A stretch of 64,000 nucleotides of DNA from Undaria pinnatifida. Taxonomy: Eukaryota > Sar > Phaeophyceae > Laminariales > Alariaceae. The notes beneath the pieces are model-generated. The model was not told where the DNA came from. It saw only the letters and a program-made list of their open reading frames with translations, and did not search any database. The DNA lies in contig JABAKD010000010.1 in NCBI GenBank assembly GCA_012845835.1, positions 5,870,788 to 5,934,787 of the forward strand, in the 5' to 3' direction. Shown here in pieces: positions 36,601-43,924 of the stretch (position 1 is its first letter; every line of letters starts with the position of its first letter). The position numbers and the translations under genes were made by a program.

Positions 36601-36889
36601 AGAAATCAAAGAAAAGCTGGACCGTTCCGCAAGTAACGAGAGGAGGCGGTGTCCAGGTAATATGTGGTATTCCCAATAACACAGGTGTTTTAAACTTAAG
36701 GGGGAAAAAAAAAGGACTTCTAGACTTGAATTTGAAAAGTATATTTTTAAGCGCTGAGAAGCGCTGTTTCAGGCATCCGAGCCCGCTCAGCCGTCCGGAG
36801 AGAATGTCTTCAAGTTAATGTGGGAAGCGAAAAAAAATAGAGGCCTCCCAGGGCCTCTCAAGAGATCAATATTTGATATTTGTAAGTAG
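21294..36889 (+). CDS. Unrecognised multi-exon gene, charged and partly coiled-coil product
   Basis: I do not recognise the product. Ten plus-strand exons look coding; phases join across every junction except the unresolved 3' end of exon 4. In order: an Ala-containing N-terminus rich in Asp/Arg (exon 1), Lys/Glu-rich helical segments likely to form a coiled coil (exons 2-3, for example EEQKEREELLRKLDEARAR), a basic start then a long Gly/Asp/Glu/Arg low-complexity region (exon 4), and ordered-looking exons 6-8 (ADPFNMDHIK, EAVTYIDPAFPNLEFHRRAV, FMPGYKPR, EKDLDDIFPKLPI). A C-terminus, ENVFKLMWEAKKN, ends at TAG 36887-36889. The total is roughly 600-700 residues. No signal peptide or membrane segment is evident. 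Composition suggests a scaffold or cytoskeletal protein, but that is a guess. It starts 2.9 kb from the divergent carnitine acyltransferase gene. Confidence 0.7.
23040..23080. repeat. Long C homopolymer
   Basis: More than 20 consecutive C within a pyrimidine-rich stretch ahead of exon 2 of the plus-strand gene. Length is prone to sequencing error. Confidence 0.9.
23219..23326 (+). CDS. Unrecognised gene, exon 2
   Basis: Acceptor CACACCAG; it encodes TRVFEAYKVESHKLHKELAK and then LPATYDQYLAVREKAK, ending at AAG|GTCAAG in phase 0. An alternative end at 23359 (ATC|GTAAAC) would add 11 basic residues. A C-run of more than 20 bases about 150 bp upstream may serve as part of the pyrimidine tract region. 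Confidence 0.65.
25004..25085 (+). repeat. Possible tRNA-derived (SINE-like) sequence
   Basis: GGGTGGTCTAGTGGATAGTG resembles a tRNA D-arm/A-box, but no good B-box follows at the proper distance and no cloverleaf closes. A reverse B-box-like GAGATTCAATGAAC lies 60 bp upstream. It could be a decayed SINE head; not a functional tRNA. Confidence 0.35.
26037..26095 (+). repeat. MSIDPK mini-ORF repeat, copy 2
   Basis: ATG at 26049 encodes MSFDKIFDLTAGVYF and then stops. The upstream CGCGATCGGAGTATCACACA and AGCTTGCAAAG are nearly identical to those before the minus-strand copy at 40597. Confidence 0.6.
26164..27440 (+). mobile_element. Dispersed 1.3 kb repeat, copy A (inverted partner at 43.9-45.3 kb)
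   Basis: Blocks through the whole segment match the reverse complement of 43925-45345. Examples: GGGGTTGACTTGAT near 26185, GAAGGGGGAACACA near 26221, a CTG-rich run near 26345, the GTACAACAG block near 26985, and GAAAAGAAGAGCCAGTTCAG near 27260. Short coding-like remnants are shared (KSQF..EWSEHR, PGSRH). It sits in intron 2 of the plus-strand gene. Element type unknown; the ends are not clearly TG..CA or good TIRs. Confidence 0.7.
27902..28023. mobile_element. Possible small MITE with 11-bp inverted ends
   Basis: CATTTACAACT at 27902 and AGTTGTAAATG ending at 28023 are exact inverted copies bounding about 122 bp that includes a GC-rich hairpin-like core (CCCGGGCAAGGCCCGCCTGC). No clear target duplication. 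Could be chance. Confidence 0.35.
28687..28794 (+). CDS. Unrecognised gene, exon 3, coiled-coil
   Basis: Acceptor TTTACAG, donor AAG|GTGATG, both phase 0. It encodes EKRIIASKGARSAEEQKERE and ELLRKLDEARARNARK, strongly heptad-like and highly charged. The intron before it is over 5 kb and contains repeat copy A (26164-27440). Confidence 0.75.
28870..29000. repeat. GGGTC-rich fragment related to the hAT subterminal repeats
   Basis: GGGGTCGGGTAGGGAGGTGT, TCTCACGGATTGGGTTAGGT and GATCCGACC resemble the GGGTC repeats of the element at 48244-49659. Probably a decayed fragment of that family. Confidence 0.4.
29499..30093. mobile_element. hAT-like non-autonomous element ending just before exon 4
   Basis: The left end CAGTGTTTCCTATCGG and the right end, read in reverse complement, TAGTGTTTCATATCG form 13-14 matching bases. 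Subterminal GATATCGGATATCGG-type repeats occur at both ends. The flanks ACGGACCA (29491-29498) and ACGGTCAA (30094-30101) agree at 6 of 8 positions, fitting an old 8-bp hAT target duplication. No transposase. Confidence 0.5.
30154..30890 (+). CDS. Unrecognised gene, exon 4, low-complexity acidic/Gly region; 3' end unresolved
   Basis: Begins at an AAG acceptor with LDALMTEYNPRHSRSRRNNT and then LEKLRVALPVPHV, followed by some 200 residues rich in Gly, Asp, Glu, Arg and Ser, open until TGA at 30900. The next exon needs an entry in phase 2, and no strong GT donor in that phase is present near the end, so the end is approximate. The start lies 61 bp after a hAT-like element. Confidence 0.5.
31025..31091 (+). 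CDS. Unrecognised gene, exon 5
   Basis: Acceptor GCGCAG, donor AAG|GTAAAT. Only the frame entered in phase 2 is open and leads to exon 6: PRAPAHAGGTAYSPFSCDST then VK. It ends in phase 0. A short exon, supported mainly by good splice sites and phase. Confidence 0.55.
31616..31690 (+). CDS. Unrecognised gene, exon 6, possible GC donor
   Basis: Acceptor CGTCAG; it encodes VPTLPDPNEVNNSVLADPFN and then MDHIK, 25 codons in phase 0. The end matches AAG|GCGAGG, so this would be a second GC-AG intron in the window. No GT donor gives a clean join to exon 7. Confidence 0.65.
31700..32140. repeat. Minisatellite, about 105-bp unit, four copies
   Basis: TCGCTTCCGGCCATAGTG, GGTTACCGGTAGCTTG and GGACGGCAAAGCTGCTTG recur in order about four times with drift. 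It begins 10 bp after exon 6 and lies in the intron of the plus-strand gene. Confidence 0.8.
32490..32645 (+). CDS. Unrecognised gene, exon 7
   Basis: Acceptor TATGCAG, donor CGG|GTAAGG, phase 0 to 0, 52 codons. It encodes DLPGLTGGSNRGLSALVSEA and YIDPAFPNLEFHRRAVMDRA, ending FMPGYKPR. It has the most ordered composition in the gene and would be the best query for a family search. Confidence 0.8.
33140..33605. repeat. Minisatellite, 150-160-bp unit, three copies
   Basis: GTCAAATCACAGTCGATCTT starts units at 33198, 33348 and 33507; each continues through CAGCATCTCG and CGTCGGCTTCC. Intronic, between exons 7 and 8 of the plus-strand gene. Confidence 0.9.
33985..34065 (-). repeat. MSIDPK mini-ORF repeat, copy 5 (degenerate)
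   Basis: On the minus strand GCAGCTTGCAAAGTTGAGTT and, further on, ACTCACAGCTGTCG align with the other copies, but the start ATG is TTG (34033-34035) and the middle has drifted. Confidence 0.45.
34258..34373 (+). CDS. Unrecognised gene, exon 8
   Basis: Acceptor AGTGCAG; it encodes ARRTYEKDLDDIFPKLPITI and then PSCVHLGPPLDLERKTGL, ending at GAA|GTGCGT in phase 2. Other donors (for example CTAG|GTCCTC) exist; this one is chosen because it keeps exons 9 and 10 in frame. Confidence 0.65.
35620..35830. repeat. Dispersed repeat, second copy at 41.96-42.19 kb
   Basis: GCGATTTAATAATGCCAAGA, CCTGTGCTGTGCTGT, TGCTGGCGATG and GGGTGTAATTT recur in order at 41990-42105 in the same orientation. Confidence 0.65.
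35880..36490. repeat. GCACGGCAC/ACAGCAC repeat region
   Basis: About 600 bp built from variants of GGCACAGCACGACACAGCAC and GCACGGCAC with GCTGAGCTGAGCTG and ATGATACTTGG interspersed. It spans most of the last long intron of the plus-strand gene. The ORFs through it are low-complexity artefacts. Confidence 0.75.
36593..36656 (+). CDS. Unrecognised gene, exon 9
   Basis: Acceptor ACAAAAG, donor CCAG|GTAATA. Entered in phase 2 it encodes NAKKSKKSWTVPQVTRGGGV and Q, leading in phase 0 into exon 10. A second frame (KREEIKEKLDRS..) is also open and helical-looking, but would not join exon 10 in its coding frame. Confidence 0.5.
36773..36889 (+). CDS. Unrecognised gene, terminal exon 10
   Basis: Acceptor TGTTTCAG; it encodes ASEPAQPSGENVFKLMWEAK and KNRGLPGPLKRSIFDICK, then TAG. 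No further exon is needed. The hydrophobic/basic C-terminal helix looks real. Confidence 0.6.
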   Translation, partial: ASEPAQPSGENVFKLMWEAKKNRGLPGPLKRSIFDICK

Positions 36890-38506
36890 TTGTATTTTGC
36901 CGATTTTTTCAATCGCTCCGTTAGTCCAGTGCATACTTTGATCGAGGGTCACAAGGCATGATAGCCGTCCCCCCACCCGATCTACCCCAGAGAAATGCCT
37001 GAAAGTCAACGTCATGAAGCGCTGGTGGGTGTACGCTAGCGTGCGCGCGTAAGCTGTCAACCGGAAATACACGCCCTCCTCTTGCCTTACTTCGATGGAA
37101 CGTACGTTTCGGGAGCGGGCTCCGTCGAACTAGGTGGTTTCCGACCCAGCATTCCGCCCGCTTAAGCGACTTCTAAAACAACTAAAAAATCGTTTTTCCA
37201 CCAATACGAGCAAGACTGAAGGTCGTTCTCGTGCATGCGTACTCCGACTCGGCAAAAGCGCAAGGACGGGATTTTGACTCCGACTTGGCGAGCGCGACGA
37301 CGGAATTCCGACCCGCCACTACAAGCCAAACCGCCGAAAGGACGACTAGTAAAAATTACACAAGCAGTTCCCAACCGCGGTGAAAACTTAACGCCCGACA
37401 ATCCGATGAAGAAATAGATAAATCCGACTCGGACAAAGATAATTCCGACTCGAACGCAAATCCGGTTCGGAGGCAGACAAATCCGATTCGGACACAGATA
37501 AATCTGACTGGGACACAAATCAATCCGACGCACACAGAATACGGCCCTAGCAGCATGAAATATTGATCCTTCACTACGTATACGCTACTCAACCGTGGTC
37601 CTGGCTGGACAAATTAACGGAATTAGGCGTGTAAGAATCAAAAATCTTTTCACCTATAATACCACCAGTTTGCTCCAGGATTTGCCGACAATCCTATAAC
37701 CACTCACTACAACAACGAGTGCCAAGATCGGTGATCTCGACACAAACAAATATCGTTTCCTATTACTTATAATATTTCATGTTTCGGGGATCGAACGTGG
37801 ACAAAACTCTAACACTAGGCAAAGAGAGACCGCGGGAAATCTCCCACCTTCGGCGCATTAATTGAGGCCGACTGACGCCCAAGAGCAGACTAGCAGATAA
37901 AAGACTAAGTACCGTGCAATAATCATATACAATTTGACCTAACCCACGAGAAAAACCTAACAAAGCAAAAACAAAAAACAAACACAGAGCGGACAAGCCA
38001 TTCGTTTTGGTATATGGAACAAAACTATGGGTGCAAAAACGTTGTTCTTCGCGACTCCTCCTACCCCGCTGATATGCAGACAATCAAAAACAGATATAAA
38101 ATCCCAGGTTTTAGATTTACACCTTCTCCCTCGCGCTGCGGCAAACACGACAAACAGAACGAAGCGGTGACACCCTTAGGCACGCAAACATCCTGCGACT
38201 CAAAACCTACGCTTCCCACAAGCCCTCACTTATCCTAGCCACACGCTTGCTTTCGTCGGCCATGGGGCCGCAAGAACAGCGAGAACATACTTCTACGCTA
38301 TCCGCACGAGCGCGCATCCTTCACGTTCGATGTTTCCCATGATCATACTATTGACATTTCACAATATTTTTTGACACTCAGCCTTCCAAATATTCCAAAG
38401 AGTTTACTCGTTGGTCCTCCCTCTCGGGTAAAAAGGAATCGGCTACAGAAAAATGAAGCGCACTTCCAAAATGGTTGCTGTTTCCGCTTATTCCAGCCTA
38501 CTATAA
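36890..38506. other. Gene-poor interval
   Basis: Contains a short tandem repeat at 37405-37545 and no convincing exon. A mono-directional A/T-richer stretch around 37.6-38.0 kb shows no recognised element. Confidence 0.5.
37405..37545. repeat. Tandem repeat, about 28-bp unit
   Basis: ATAAATCCGACTCGGACA-like units recur five times with drift; the plus strand reads as an Asp/Ser/Asn/Thr-rich peptide and the minus strand as alternating Cys/Arg/Ile, neither convincing. Confidence 0.7.
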
Positions 38507-39540
38507 TCAAACCTTCCGGTCGTCCTGCCAACCCCACCTCATGTTAAAAGCGACCCTCACAAACCTCTCGCCTGGCTCTCCGGCCGGGATCGTACCCCTC
38601 CCGCACACCACAGCATGCTCCGCGTCGTTCCTCGCCGCCCCGCCGACCATCGCCCAAGCATCGAGCTCGTTAATCGCAAACTTAAACCGCCCCCTCTCTT
38701 CAAACTTGGGCGGCAACTCCAACCCAAGCTCCTCCGCTTTATCTACAGCTTTGGCAAGGAGATCCCCCTGCACCTGCAGACAGACGAAAGCCGGATCGGG
38801 CGACCTCAGCACGATGGTTCCGATCGTCTTCCCATACCCTCCATTCTTCACCGTGTCCTTGTGCCTAACCACATGCCCGGGGAACGCGATAATCCCGGCC
38901 TCCTCAAACTCATCCGCCTCCGTTTCGGAAACCCCTATCGCCAGCCGCCCCTTCTGCATCATCCCCAACGACCACGGGCTCTTCAACATGTCCCACTGCC
39001 AGTTGTGGTCGCGTCGTCCGTGCTGCCTCGAGAAGAGCCTGTCCGCCCCAGCGCCTCGTCTCAGCGGAGCGGCCACCACTTTGCGCGCGCCAGCGGGTTT
39101 CTCCGGGGGGTGCTGGCTCCCACCCCCGCTCCACGCCTCTCCAATCGCCGCGCTACGTTTCCCGCACGTTATGCCGGCCTCGCGGAGAGCGTGCTTGGCC
39201 TCAATGGAGCCAATGAAGCTCTTAAAGTACCGCAAGGACGGGCCGAAGACCATGTACGCGAAGCTCGACTCGGGAAGCAGACCAGTGAGCTCGTCGAAGA
39301 GGCCCGTGAGGACGTAGACGTCGGCGTCTCGCCCGGGTCTCCACTGCCGCGCAAAGGGTTCCTCGGGCTCGCTGGTGGCACCGATCAGCTTGCGTTTGGT
39401 GCCCGACAGCGGGAAACACCAGCCGCTCCAGCAAGCGAGGCATACGCCGCACGCCCGTTGAACTTCGGCGTTCCTGTCGTCGCCGTTGCGCGGGGCGGTG
39501 AGCAAGTTGTTAGATGCCACTATGTCCGGAGCGTTTGGGT
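38507..39540 (-). CDS. Hypothetical protein, open for about 337 codons, unrecognised
   Basis: A long minus-strand open frame with ordinary protein composition, unlike the overlapping plus-strand frames. No ATG opens it: the frame is open back to a TAA about 24 bp beyond GTG 39520. It is therefore probably an internal or last exon, with CGGACATAG ending at 39522 as a candidate acceptor. Visible features: a Cys cluster CGVCLACWSGWC near the start, then DADVYVLTGLFDELTGLLPE, SFAYMVFGPSLRYFKSFIGS, a Gly/Pro/Arg linker, EAGIIAFPGHVVRHKDTVKN, GGYGKTIGTIVLRSPDPAFV and an amphipathic LAKAVDKAEELGLELPPKFE. It ends at TGA 38507-38509, or at AAG|GTTTGA if spliced. I do not recognise a family. GC content is higher than the surroundings, and A-tailed dispersed repeats lie just upstream, so a transposon-encoded protein is possible. 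Confidence 0.6.
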
Positions 39541-39784
39541 TAATTTAGTTCATGTTCGTGTTTTAATATCCTTCTTCCTTTCCAGCTTCTGGACAAGCCG
39601 TGGTCACAGGTGTCATCCCTTTCCCCCCCGGTACGTGCCATAATTTTTATCGCGCGGAGGGTTTAACATTCCCAGCGCTCGATCGGTTTTCATCTGGGTT
39701 ATATACTGTATCAAGAGGTTCTTATAGTTCCGGACATTAGGGCACGTATTGCCGTCGTGACATGAACAGGAAAAAAAAAAAAGT

Positions 39785-39925
39785 TTTATTTTTTCTTTCA
39801 TCCTCCGGCGGCGGATGAGGAAAAAAAAACTTAAAGCTCACCACACTCCCACGTATTTTCATACGTGCCATACGTGTCGTGTGTCAACTTGACTCAATTG
39901 TATTCGCAATCCAGCGCTAGCTGGC
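39785..39925 (-). repeat. Dispersed A-tailed repeat, copy 2 (minus)
   Basis: ATCCTCCGGCGGCGGATGAG, then AGCTCACCACACTCCCACGT, ATTTTCATACGTG and CGTGTGTCAA; a T-run precedes it, so the A-tail is on the minus strand. It shares CGCTAGCTGGCG downstream with the copy at 58.95-59.08 kb. Confidence 0.65.
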
Positions 39926-39959
39926 GGATCCTTCAGCTCCCGTGGTAGCAACCAATAAA

Positions 39960-40060
39960 AATGACTACGTACACGACGCGTATGAAAATACGTGGAAGTG
40001 TGGTGAGCTAAAGCTTTATTTTTCCCCATCCGCCGGAGGAAAAAAAAAAAAAAAAAAGAC
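39960..40060 (+). repeat. Dispersed A-tailed repeat, copy 3 (plus)
   Basis: CACGACGCGTATGAAAATAC, GTGGAAGTGTGGTGAGCTAA and TTTTTCCCCATCCGCCGGAG, ending in a long A-run. Lies head-to-head with the copy at 39785-39925. Confidence 0.65.
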
Positions 40061-40559
40061 TACGTACAGTCGCATCAGAGCATTTACCACCCGAAGCGAC
40101 CCGGGCTCACGGGGTGTCCTCGCCGCGACGTAAGGAGGCGTATGACATGTGCACAGCATGGCGATACTCGTGCTGATGCACGCCCTTCCAAGAGCTAGGC
40201 GCCTGATTAGAGCGGCACTCGCCACCTTTTCGTTTTCTAAATGCATGGGGTTCCAAAAGGGTAGAACTGCACCCCAAGTGTTTTGGGACAAACTGCTTAG
40301 AGTTACTGTAGCGTGCGGAAACATTTACATCACTGGTATAGCACAAGGACTAACAGGCTGTCAACATGTGTTGAATGAAGCTCATTGCTTCAGGTTGCAC
40401 CGCACTTGGCTTAGATTGAGCCGCATTATACCATACCAACACCAAGTTTTGCGTGGGTGGGGGTATTGGTCTGCTGAGGGGTACGGCGCACAATGTGTTT
40501 GGCTCGCACAGCTATCACACCTGGTGGCTATGAATATTTACATCGAAAATTAAAAATGC

Positions 40560-40620
40560 GCTACAGCTGTGAGACCGAGGAGTTCGTCGAAGCTCATCTC
40601 TGTAAGCTGTGTATGATACT
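40560..40620 (-). repeat. MSIDPK mini-ORF repeat, copy 4
   Basis: Minus-strand ATG at 40597 encodes MSFDELLGLTAVAHF. The preceding CGCGATCAGAGTATCATACA and CAGCTTACAGAG match the plus-strand copy at 26049 closely. Confidence 0.6.
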
Positions 40621-42708
40621 CTGATCGCGCTTGCTACGGGGTGTGCATGTCCTCAAGAAGGACATAGGTCGCCGACTCCCCCTCGTCTAGCTAGTGCCAG
40701 GGTCAAAAATCCATGCATACTGATACGCAGTTGCTGTATCCAACTACTATGGTAACTTTGCAACGTATCATAGGTTAATCAATTTATAGTTTGGGACTAA
40801 CGAGGCCTCTCTGATGCGACCAGCCGGAGACTCTCACCCAGGGTTACAACCGCCACGTTAATTTTCTCGCAATCAACGCAGCACCTCGTCGCAGAGAGTA
40901 GGCACCCCGGTAAAACACTGACAAAAAGGATGCTGTCGACTATACCCTGCCACCGCGATGGGCGGGCTGGATGGTCTTTGTTTTATTCTAACCTCCTCGT
41001 ACTTGTCGTGCTGCTGTCGGGTATCGATGGCAGCCACGGAGTGGACTCCCCATGCCCATTCTCTCAAGCAACACAAGGAGGTTTTCCCGAGAAGGGGACG
41101 CCCTGCTGGTGCTGGCGTAACCTCTTTTCGAGTTAAAAATTACTGTTGTAACACTGCGACGTCGCTCAATTCGCATATAGTTTGGGGTTACTGAGGCCTC
41201 TCTTCGGCAGCATGAGATCACACCCATATGTGTTGCTCTTCCCGCCTTATCTCAACGTCGTCGCTCGTTTCTACCGAATTTTGAGAGAGGTTTGATTTTC
41301 CTTCTGATTATTCCCAAACTTCTAGCTGTCCCTTATGGGTTCGGCTGCCGTCGGTTATGCCGCGGGAAAGCTGCGTACGGTTCCCCAAACCCCTCCGACA
41401 GTGGCAGGGCGTTTTCGTCTACGAACGCCGTGTCGCTCGAGCACTTCGCTCCCCTTGACACCACCGCTGACGCCGTCACTTCTACGTATCGGCCGGCGAC
41501 GGCCGCAGACCCCCATCCGACGTACTCCATGAGAATGTCCACGGCCGTACCGCCCATATGGTGGCGAACCGCCCCCGTTACTAGGAAGTAGTGCCATATA
41601 TACCGCTTATCCTCCATACCCTCGAATGCTACTAGAGTTGGTTCTGGCGGTTACATCCCACGTGGGTCAGAATTTTATCAGAATTTTATTAGCAATATAC
41701 AAAATCAAAGGAATCAACGGTCGGGAGTGCCTAGCTGTGTGGGTAGGCTCAGTTCGATGCGAGTCGACGAGGGAAGAAAGGGCTGCTTTTCTCGTGATAA
41801 AAAAATGAAGGCGCGTACCGCCGTGGGCACGAAGGAGAAGAGCCTGCTTAGTGCCTTGGCACCTGAGTTGCGTCTAGGGAAGGATAATACAGAAAGAGAA
41901 AGTGTGGAGAAAATAGATGGGGTGGGCCCGCTACGCTCGCGAAAGGAAGAATACAACAAAGTGCAAAAGGGGCAGAAAGAAGAGGCGCATGATTTGGTGC
42001 AACTACGAGTAGCGATTCGATAATGCCAAGAGCTACCTGCCTGTGCTGTGCTGTGTGCTTGTTGGCGATGTTACGTTGTGATCAGCCGTACGGGTATAAT
42101 TTGCGGGGAGGGGGGAGGGGGGGACATCAAGATGACCAAGAGAGGACAATCAATGTATAAAACAAAAGGACGTGTACACACCTACCGGTGCAAAATACAA
42201 GACTTCCCTCCGGACGAACGGTGGCGCGAAGCCCATGTTTTTGCACCTCCGTGCGTTCGCCCCCATCCTTATGGTAGAGCATGGAGCTATACTGCAATGT
42301 GATTGATTCAGGCTTATCGGAAATAAAGGCAGGGACTCAGAAAATATATGAGCGATGCTGATGACGCTGCTGTAGCCCATTCCTGGTACTACTTGCTGTG
42401 AATATAAGCTTGCCGCAGCTGCGACTCTCATGTGCCTCGCGTCTAAGCATTCGGGTGCAACCAAAAAAATCAAACTGCTGTTCTCTGCTGTGCTCAGCAC
42501 ACTTAATACGCACAGCATTCGACTATTTACTACTGCTTGCTGTGTAAGCAGTACAAAAACTAGCACCCGGTGGTACAGAAAATACGAACAATACGACATC
42601 AAAGGTATGCATACACGAAAGCTTGAGGAAAACAAAAGCTCTACAGCAGTACCAGATAGGGGTGTTATTGACGTCGCACGGGGGTAGAATACTTCAGCAG
42701 CTAAACAG

Positions 42709-43422
42709 CTACTTGACGTCGCACCGACGGTGCACACTCAACTGGGCCACCCATGAAGATTTATCGTCGTACTTGTGCGGGTTCTTGACGGCGCAAGGGC
42801 AAGTGCAATGCATGCACTCCCCCTCCCCACCCTCCCCCGGAGCGCATTCCGCCTCCGTCCCTTTCACAGGGCAGGGACGCGACTTGCTCCACGCCCTGCA
42901 CTCACCCGATGCCCTACACCAATGGCACGGTCTCTCCCGAGGGCCCTCCCTCAACCCCCCGCAGTACCGCTGCCCGTTCGGACCAGTATCATCGTGAACG
43001 CCATTGGAACACAGGCAATGGTTGCAGATAATTTCCTGCGGCCGCCGCTCATGCTGAGCCAGAGCGTTGTCAATTTCGCCGGGCGTGTCGCTGGGCGGAG
43101 GTGTGGTGGTCCCTCGCGCTCGCCTGCCGCCGCTGCGAGGTGCCGCGTGCAGCTCGCCATCGATTTCCGCGCCGGGCACGTACTGGCCGCTTTCTATCTG
43201 GAGCTGGAGCCTCGCGCACGCCGGGCATCTCTCCTTCGCGCGACGCATGTCCGCGTTTAAGAGCGGCAAATTCGGCATGATGAATGGCAGTGTCTTTTGC
43301 GGCTTTGCCTCTTTGGGTACCGACCAATTGTGCCCGTACTCGTACTGGTACTGTTTTGTTTCCTTCTCCTTGATCTGGTGTTGAGAAAGAAGGGTTGATC
43401 GCGAACACGGAAAAAAATGCAA
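42709..43422 (-). CDS. Cysteine-rich hypothetical protein, up to 237 codons
   Basis: A single open frame on the minus strand. The likely start is the internal Met of MPNLPLLNADMRRAKERCPA, because the upstream part (Ser/Gln/Tyr-rich) looks less protein-like. Paired cysteines recur: CPAC, CNHCLC, CHWC, CMHCTCPC, with several single Cys and His, as in zinc-binding or disulphide-rich proteins. A Pro/Arg/Gly linker separates the first CPAC from the rest. No named domain fits the spacing, and I see no signal peptide. It could be an exon of a larger gene or a transposon protein. The overlapping plus-strand frame is a shadow. Confidence 0.5.
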   Translation of the reverse strand: MHFFPCSRSTLLSQHQIKEKETKQYQYEYGHNWSVPKEAKPQKTLPFIMPNLPLLNADMRRAKERCPACARLQLQIESGQYVPGAEIDGELHAAPRSGGRRARGTTTPPPSDTPGEIDNALAQHERRPQEIICNHCLCSNGVHDDTGPNGQRYCGGLREGPRERPCHWCRASGECRAWSKSRPCPVKGTEAECAPGEGGEGECMHCTCPCAVKNPHKYDDKSSWVAQLSVHRRCDVK

Positions 43423-43499
43423 ACGTTTGGAGGGGGGCGCGGGTTATGTATTGTGCGATATGACAGATGCAAAAAAACGATGCGTATTGAAAAAACTAC

Positions 43500-43560
43500 T
43501 TCTAAAACGTCAACTGTGAGTTCGATAAATTTAGGGTCTATGCTCATCTTTGCAAGCCGC
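43500..43560 (-). repeat. MSIDPK mini-ORF repeat, copy 3
   Basis: Minus-strand ATG at 43547 encodes MSIDPKFIELTVDVLEVVF, the longest open version; CGGCTTGCAAAG precedes it. GAC|GTTTTAG could be a donor at the same place as GAC|GTATGT in copy 1. Confidence 0.6.
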
Positions 43561-43924
43561 GTATTTGCCCGTTGGTCTGCTGCAATTGATACCTGGTAAA
43601 TTTCGTAGAGTTTTACATGTACGATGCATACCTGGTACAGCAGTAGCTGCAAGCAATACAGAATGCCGATGCGAGTACGTGTTAGAGGTGCTACCCTTTA
43701 GCCAATTACCGGGTACTCATGGGCATTACCCGGCTTGCTAATACCCATCACCGGTACAAGTACCACTTAATACTCGCAAGGTATTCGGGATCCGGGTACC
43801 CGATAATTCACCCTGGAAACCCCGGGGATGGAAAATTACCCTCCTCTCAACTACTTTGCCTAAGAATATTTGTAAAAAATCCCCAGGACACACTTCTCAT
43901 ACCAAATAATTATTTTTTCTCACA

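Larger units (their letters stand above)
39521..42708. other. Repeat-rich interval
   Basis: Holds two head-to-head A-tailed repeats (39785-40060), an MSIDPK mini-ORF copy (40597), and copies of dispersed repeats shared with 1.7 kb and 35.6 kb (41735-42190). Open frames around 40.15-40.55 and 41.3-41.6 kb have no supporting signals. Confidence 0.5.

Noticed and set aside
38475-39643. Long plus-strand open frames (280 and 342 codons)
   Set aside because: They lie antisense to the orphan minus-strand ORF and have Arg/Pro/Leu-heavy composition typical of a shadow frame.
42775-43384. Plus-strand open frames opposite the Cys-rich ORF
   Set aside because: Arg/Ala/Pro-rich shadow; the minus frame has the structured Cys pattern.
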